This document shows, in pieces, positions 24,073 through 27,456 of a DNA stretch of 27,456 bases. The stretch's first letter is position 1. Every line of letters starts with the position of its first letter. Below the pieces are notes generated by a model. The model made no database searches, had not been told where the DNA came from, and was given only the letters and a program-made list of their open reading frames with translations. The DNA is taken from positions 1 through 27,456 of the forward strand of contig DATCLA010000277.1 in the NCBI GenBank assembly GCA_036564195.1, read 5' to 3'. Both the position numbers and the translations under genes were made by a program. Origin of the DNA: DATCLA01 sp036564195. Lineage in GTDB: Bacteria > Bacillota > UBA4882 > UBA8346.

Positions 24073-24099
24073 TAATCGGAATGGCAAATTAAAACTTTA
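24073..24099 (-). promoter_or_regulatory. Sigma-28 (SigD/FliA) promoter of flagellin
   Basis: On the minus strand TAAA (24099-24096) is followed after exactly 15 bases by TCCGATTA (24080-24073). The flagellar sigma consensus is TAAA-N15-GCCGATAA, so the -35 is perfect and the -10 matches six of eight. The predicted start near 24066 leaves a leader of about 95 bases before the flagellin ATG. Confidence 0.8.
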
Positions 24100-24295
24100 G
24101 AGGTTTTTAAAAAATTCTTTTAGTAGCGGCAATTTCCAACGTTCAAACTAATTCCCGGCTAACCGAAGTCTCTTTTTTCACATTCAACCGTACCGTTTTA
24201 CCTAACAACAAGTCATAATATTTAGATTGGGGCTAAAGGGTTTATTGAGGCAATTATACAATTCTCCTTAATTGGTAACTATCAGCTTATAACTC
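24100..24295. other. Intergenic region between pseI and flagellin promoter
   Basis: These roughly 195 bases are AT-rich and contain no credible gene, strong terminator or repeat. A minus-strand TATAAT is seen near 24252-24257 without a clear -35. Confidence 0.4.
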
Positions 24296-25348
24296 CTACC
24301 CGATAATCTCCCAACTAAGCGGGGTTCCCCGCTTGACGTCCCGGTTGACGCGCTTCCCCAAAACTATTTCGTAATACTTTGGAGATAAGCCTAATCCCGG
24401 CCGGATCGCCCGGACATTTCCCGGAGACAGTAAAGTGCCGGCCGTCAAATCCTGGGTAATATAGAGCGAGCGGCGGTGCTTTAAGGAAGCTTTTTCACTG
24501 TTAGTCGGTCCGTAGGCTATTTCTCCCAACGACTGCCAAGCCCGTTCGCTTTCCTTAACCAATAACCCCATTTCTGCGGGCTCCATTGAAAAGGCGGCGT
24601 CCACCCCGCCTTCCTCCCGGGATAAAGTGAAGTGTTTCTCAATCACCGTAGCCCCTAAAGCTACGGCCGCTATGGCAGTCCCGATCCCCAGCGTGTGGTC
24701 GGAAATTCCGACCTTGCAACCGAAGAGTTCCCGGAGATGGGGCAAGGTCCGGAGATTGGAGTTCTGCGGCGAGGCCGGATAAGTACTGGTGCATTTCAAT
24801 AAAATAACTGCAGGGCAACCATTTTCCCTCAGGGTCCGGACTGCCTCATCCAATTCGGCCACGGTAGCCATGCCGGTTGAAACGAAAACCGGCTTCCCGG
24901 TGGCTGCAATCTTTTTGAGGAGCGGCAGATCGGTGTTTTCGAAGGCAGCGATCTTATAACAAGGGACCTTTAATGATTCCAAAAAATCAACCGCAGTCGT
25001 GTCAAAGGGAGTACTGAATCCAACGATACCCAACTCCCGGCAACGGTCAAAGATTGGCTGGTGCCATTCCCAAGGTGTATAGGCTTGCTGATAGAGTTGA
25101 TATAAAGAAGTCCCCTGCCAGAGATTGTTAGGATCATCGATGAAAAATTCGCCTTCATCGATATCCAAAGTCATAGTCTCGGCGGTGTAAGTCTGAAGTT
25201 TGAGCGCGTGCACCCCGGCTTTTGCCGCAGCCTCGACAATTGCTAAGGCCCGTTCCAGGGAGTGATTGTGATTGCCGGACATTTCGGCGATGATGAAAGG
25301 GGGATGATTTGGTGTTATTTCAAATTGACCGATCTTGATTGATTCCAT
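24296..25348 (-). CDS. pseI: Pseudaminic acid synthase
   Basis: The 350-residue NeuB-family enzyme condenses phosphoenolpyruvate with a 6-deoxy-hexose to make a nonulosonic acid. Features specific to the PseI branch are AEMSGNHNHSLERALAIVEAAAKAG, GTSLYQLYQQAYTPWEWH and GFSTPFDTTAVDFL. Further features are KLQTYTAET, CYKIAAFENTDLPLL, STGMAT, LLKCTSTYPA, ISDHTLG and IEKHFTLSREEGGVDAAFSMEP, in the TIM barrel. A C-terminal SAF antifreeze-like domain starts near residue 290 (RRSLYITQDLTAGTLL). Pseudaminic acid decorates flagellins in several bacteria, and the flagellin gene follows 325 bases downstream. Other pse genes (pseB, C, F, G, H) would be expected outside the window. ATG 25348 is chosen; a GTG lies one codon earlier. 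Confidence 0.93.
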   Translation of the reverse strand: MESIKIGQFEITPNHPPFIIAEMSGNHNHSLERALAIVEAAAKAGVHALKLQTYTAETMTLDIDEGEFFIDDPNNLWQGTSLYQLYQQAYTPWEWHQPIFDRCRELGIVGFSTPFDTTAVDFLESLKVPCYKIAAFENTDLPLLKKIAATGKPVFVSTGMATVAELDEAVRTLRENGCPAVILLKCTSTYPASPQNSNLRTLPHLRELFGCKVGISDHTLGIGTAIAAVALGATVIEKHFTLSREEGGVDAAFSMEPAEMGLLVKESERAWQSLGEIAYGPTNSEKASLKHRRSLYITQDLTAGTLLSPGNVRAIRPGLGLSPKYYEIVLGKRVNRDVKRGTPLSWEIIG

Positions 25349-25586
25349 CACTTACCATCTCTTTTCCGAGAAGTTTAATCCGTATTAATCACGTTAATCT
25401 CTCTAATTGAGATTCCATTTAACAGGATTACACAATTTTAAGAGACTTTTATTTTCTATATCTTTTAACAAGTTCTCATTTAATTCTCTTAATGAATGAA
25501 TTTGATGATAAATCTGCTTCGTTTTCTTTAGTCCGTTAATTCTGTCTAAGTCTTTTCCCTATTGACAAGATTTAGGTGATTTTTTA
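25349..25586. other. Intergenic region between the ATP-grasp gene and pseI
   Basis: These 238 AT-rich bases show no gene. An inverted repeat AATCTC/GAGATT lies near 25392-25410, and a run of T residues after it is weak. No clear promoter pair was found; pseI probably has its own promoter or is read through. Confidence 0.4.
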
Positions 25587-26537
25587 TTAAAAGTAAACCG
25601 ACTGATCGTACCGGAGCATGGTGAGATCAGTCTGATATTTACCAAGTAACGGCTGGATCGGTTCGCCATTGCGCATCCGGTATAGTAAATATGGATAATC
25701 AACCCCGGCCTGGATCGAAAGGGGGACTCCTCCCCCGAAACGGGGATTGACTTCAATCCAATAAACCATCAGACCGTCATCGATACACTGAACAGTAGCC
25801 GGACCTATAACACCGAGATTTTCCACTATATGTTTGCCTTGATTCACCAAATCAGGCCGATTTACGGTCCTGCTTTTGACCACCTCACCGGCACGGACCT
25901 CAATCCGTTCTCGCGGTACTACCGCCAGGGCCTTGCCGTTTAAATCGGATAAGGTATCTAAGGTGTATTCCGTCCCGCCAATATACTCTTGGACGATCAG
26001 ATCCGAGGCCCGGTTGGCCAAAAATTCAAGCTCACTTTGGGAAGTAACCTTATAGACTCCTTTAGAACCCATACCGAAACGGGGCTTAACAAATAACGGG
26101 AATTGATCGCAGGCTAATTTATTAGTTAACTGCCAAGTTTTGGGGGTATTAATCCCCCGCTTGCTAAAGAACTGATAAGTCCCTAATTTATCAGCGCATA
26201 TTTTAATGGTTTCCCTTGCTGAAAGAAGCACTACGGTTCCGATTTTTGTAAATTGGTCGCGGTTTTGGTCAAGGATTAAAAACTCCGGTTCATAAAGGGG
26301 GATTATTAAATTCACCTTTTCTTGACGGCAGATCTGTAATAAAGAATTTACATAGCCGGCTTGGTTGAAGCGTGGGATCTTAAAAATCGCGTCCACAAAA
26401 TATCCGGCCGGAGCTAACGCTGGATTCGAGTCCACTCCGAGGATCCGGGCTTGGACCTTATTCTGAAGATAAGAGTTTTTAAAGGCTTGTACCAATTCGA
26501 CCCGGCGGCCGATGGCAGTGAAAAGGATGGTGAACAT
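25587..26537 (-). CDS. CarB-like ATP-grasp enzyme of the glycan gene group
   Basis: The 316-residue protein is an ATP-grasp ligase similar to the ATP-binding half of carbamoyl-phosphate synthase large chain. Its pre-ATP-grasp domain has LFTAIGRRVELVQAFK and GVDSNPALAPAGYFVD. The ATP-grasp core has FVKPRFGMGSKGVYKV (P-loop-like lysine), IVQEYIGGTEYTLDTLSD and WIEVNPRFGGGVPLS (metal ligands Glu and Asn). Such stand-alone enzymes occur in surface-polysaccharide and flagellin-glycosylation clusters and join an acid to an amine. The substrates are unknown here. AGAGGT is five bases before the ATG. It lies between glf and pseI. Confidence 0.8.
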   Translation of the reverse strand: MFTILFTAIGRRVELVQAFKNSYLQNKVQARILGVDSNPALAPAGYFVDAIFKIPRFNQAGYVNSLLQICRQEKVNLIIPLYEPEFLILDQNRDQFTKIGTVVLLSARETIKICADKLGTYQFFSKRGINTPKTWQLTNKLACDQFPLFVKPRFGMGSKGVYKVTSQSELEFLANRASDLIVQEYIGGTEYTLDTLSDLNGKALAVVPRERIEVRAGEVVKSRTVNRPDLVNQGKHIVENLGVIGPATVQCIDDGLMVYWIEVNPRFGGGVPLSIQAGVDYPYLLYRMRNGEPIQPLLGKYQTDLTMLRYDQSVYF

Positions 26538-26688
26538 AGGTAACCTCTGATGATGATTATTATTTAGCTCTTTACTATTAACTATCGGCTGTTAATGGTT
26601 AAAAACTAAGGGCGGTTACTGGTTTTTAACTCTCGACCAATAACTTCTTTAATCACGTACCTGAGCCAGTTAATCTGTCCAACTTGCC

Positions 26689-27456
26689 TCAGGCCAATTT
26701 CGCCACTAATTCCATAGCATCCTTGACGACTATATCCATGTTCGCATATTTATACGAACCTAACCTACCGGTGAAAAATAGCTGATTTGCTTTTTGGGCT
26801 TCAGCGGCATATTGTTCATAAAGTTCCCGATTACTTTGCCTGGGAATCGGGTAATAAGGTTCACCTTCTGAAACCGGGTACTCTTTGACTATCGTGGTCC
26901 CCCGGACCATCTGGCCGGTAAAATGCTTGAACTCGGTTATCCGAGTGAAATCATAATCGTTCGGATAATTGACAGTCCCTACTTTTTGGTAATACTCAGT
27001 TTCGTAAAATTCATACTCAAACCGGAGGGAACGGTACGGCAACGGGCCGAACTTGTAATCAAAATAGTAATCGATGGGCCCGGTGTTAATCATTACTTCA
27101 TATTTAATCTCATTGAGGACCTCTTTGTAATCGCAGTTTAACAGGAGATGAATCTTGGGATGGTCAAGCATCTTGGAGACCATTACGGTGTAACCAAGCT
27201 TAGGAATTCCCTGATAGGGATCGTTAAAATAACGATCGTCCCGGTTATAACGGACCGGGATTCTGGCTGTTACCTCCGGAGCCAATTCTTCCGGGTCCAA
27301 CCCCCACTGCTTGAAGGTGTAACCTTTAAAGAACATTTCATATAAATCGGTTCCGACTTTAGCGACGACAACATCACGAGCGTTTCTGATCTCTAAATCG
27401 TCCTGCCGGACCCGTTGAAAGAAAGCATCGATATTATGGGTGTTATAATTGGTGCC
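26689..27456 (-). CDS. glf: UDP-galactopyranose mutase, N-terminus outside the window
   Basis: This flavoenzyme converts UDP-galactopyranose to UDP-galactofuranose for cell-surface glycans. The open reading frame continues without a stop to the right edge and holds 255 codons, against about 370-390 for the family. The FAD-binding N-terminal motif is therefore missing from view only because of the window. Visible family motifs are NIDAFFQRVRQDD, GYTFKQWG, RDDRYFNDPYQGIP, GYTVMVSKML, GPIDYYF and GRLGSYKYANMD near the end, with the catalytic arginine region RIPVRYNRDD. An ATG at 27336 is internal, not the start. The 151-base gap to the ATP-grasp gene contains no feature I can support. Confidence 0.92.
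   Translation of the reverse strand, partial: GTNYNTHNIDAFFQRVRQDDLEIRNARDVVVAKVGTDLYEMFFKGYTFKQWGLDPEELAPEVTARIPVRYNRDDRYFNDPYQGIPKLGYTVMVSKMLDHPKIHLLLNCDYKEVLNEIKYEVMINTGPIDYYFDYKFGPLPYRSLRFEYEFYETEYYQKVGTVNYPNDYDFTRITEFKHFTGQMVRGTTIVKEYPVSEGEPYYPIPRQSNRELYEQYAAEAQKANQLFFTGRLGSYKYANMDIVVKDAMELVAKLA

Noticed and set aside
1..27456. CRISPR arrays, tRNA or rRNA genes, insertion sequences, prophage genes
   Set aside because: No regularly spaced direct repeats, no tRNA cloverleaf or rRNA sequence, and no transposase or phage gene was seen; the tyrosine recombinase is XerC in its usual operon, not an integrase.

Overview
The window looks like a chromosomal segment of a motile, Gram-positive-type bacterium, most likely a deep-branching Bacillota/Firmicute of the Clostridia or Limnochordia kind. 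The reasons are RNase J, a TrmFO-XerC gene pair behind topA, a Pit/DUF47 phosphate operon with a Bacillus/Clostridium-style Pho box, a ComFB-family protein, strong AGGAGG-type ribosome binding sites with several GTG/TTG starts, and compact hairpin-plus-U-tract terminators. The species cannot be fixed from the sequence alone. Almost every gene is on the minus strand, so the window reads biologically from right to left. Only two small Cys-rich genes and one candidate RNA are on the plus strand.

Layout in the direction of transcription (high to low coordinates). (1) 27456-24296: surface or flagellar glycan genes: the C-terminal two thirds of a UDP-galactopyranose mutase, a CarB-like ATP-grasp enzyme and a pseudaminic acid synthase. 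(2) 24100-19992: a flagellar filament block. A flagellin of minimal length sits behind a good sigma-28 promoter. It is followed by a non-coding, highly structured stretch of about 450 bp, then flaG-fliD-fliS and a FliT-like chaperone candidate. (3) 19874-17407: mannose-6-phosphate isomerase and a chromosomal ParM-type actin homologue with a disordered tail. (4) 17263-16816: a ComFB-family protein and a Cys-cluster small protein that converge and overlap at their 3' ends. (5) 16282-14352: RNase J, convergent with a zinc-ribbon small protein across a bidirectional terminator. (6) 14162-7976: dprA, smg (DUF494), topA, trmFO, xerC, a DNA-processing and tRNA-modification block. (7) 7721-6718: a PgsA-like phospholipid synthase and a Thr/Pro-repeat lipoprotein that seems to need a non-ATG start. 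(8) 6510-4691: a Pho box, a DUF47 (PhoU-like) regulator and a Pit phosphate transporter. (9) 4573-315: a PrsW-type membrane protease, an RsmB/NOP-type m5C methyltransferase, a membrane-anchored beta-propeller protein and a YebC-family factor. (10) 1-310: a plus-strand, nested-stem candidate non-coding RNA ending in a perfect 11-bp hairpin, convergent with yebC and cut by the left edge.

Functionally, the right half supports building and glycosylating the flagellar filament: PseI makes the nonulosonic acid, ManA and Glf feed other sugars, and FliS/FliT-like proteins chaperone filament subunits. The left half is core information processing and phosphate uptake. The most unusual items are the two structured, apparently non-coding regions (1-310 on plus, 22625-23085 on minus), the actin homologue whose linker-plus-basic-tail architecture resembles FtsZ, and the pair of small Cys-rich plus-strand genes.
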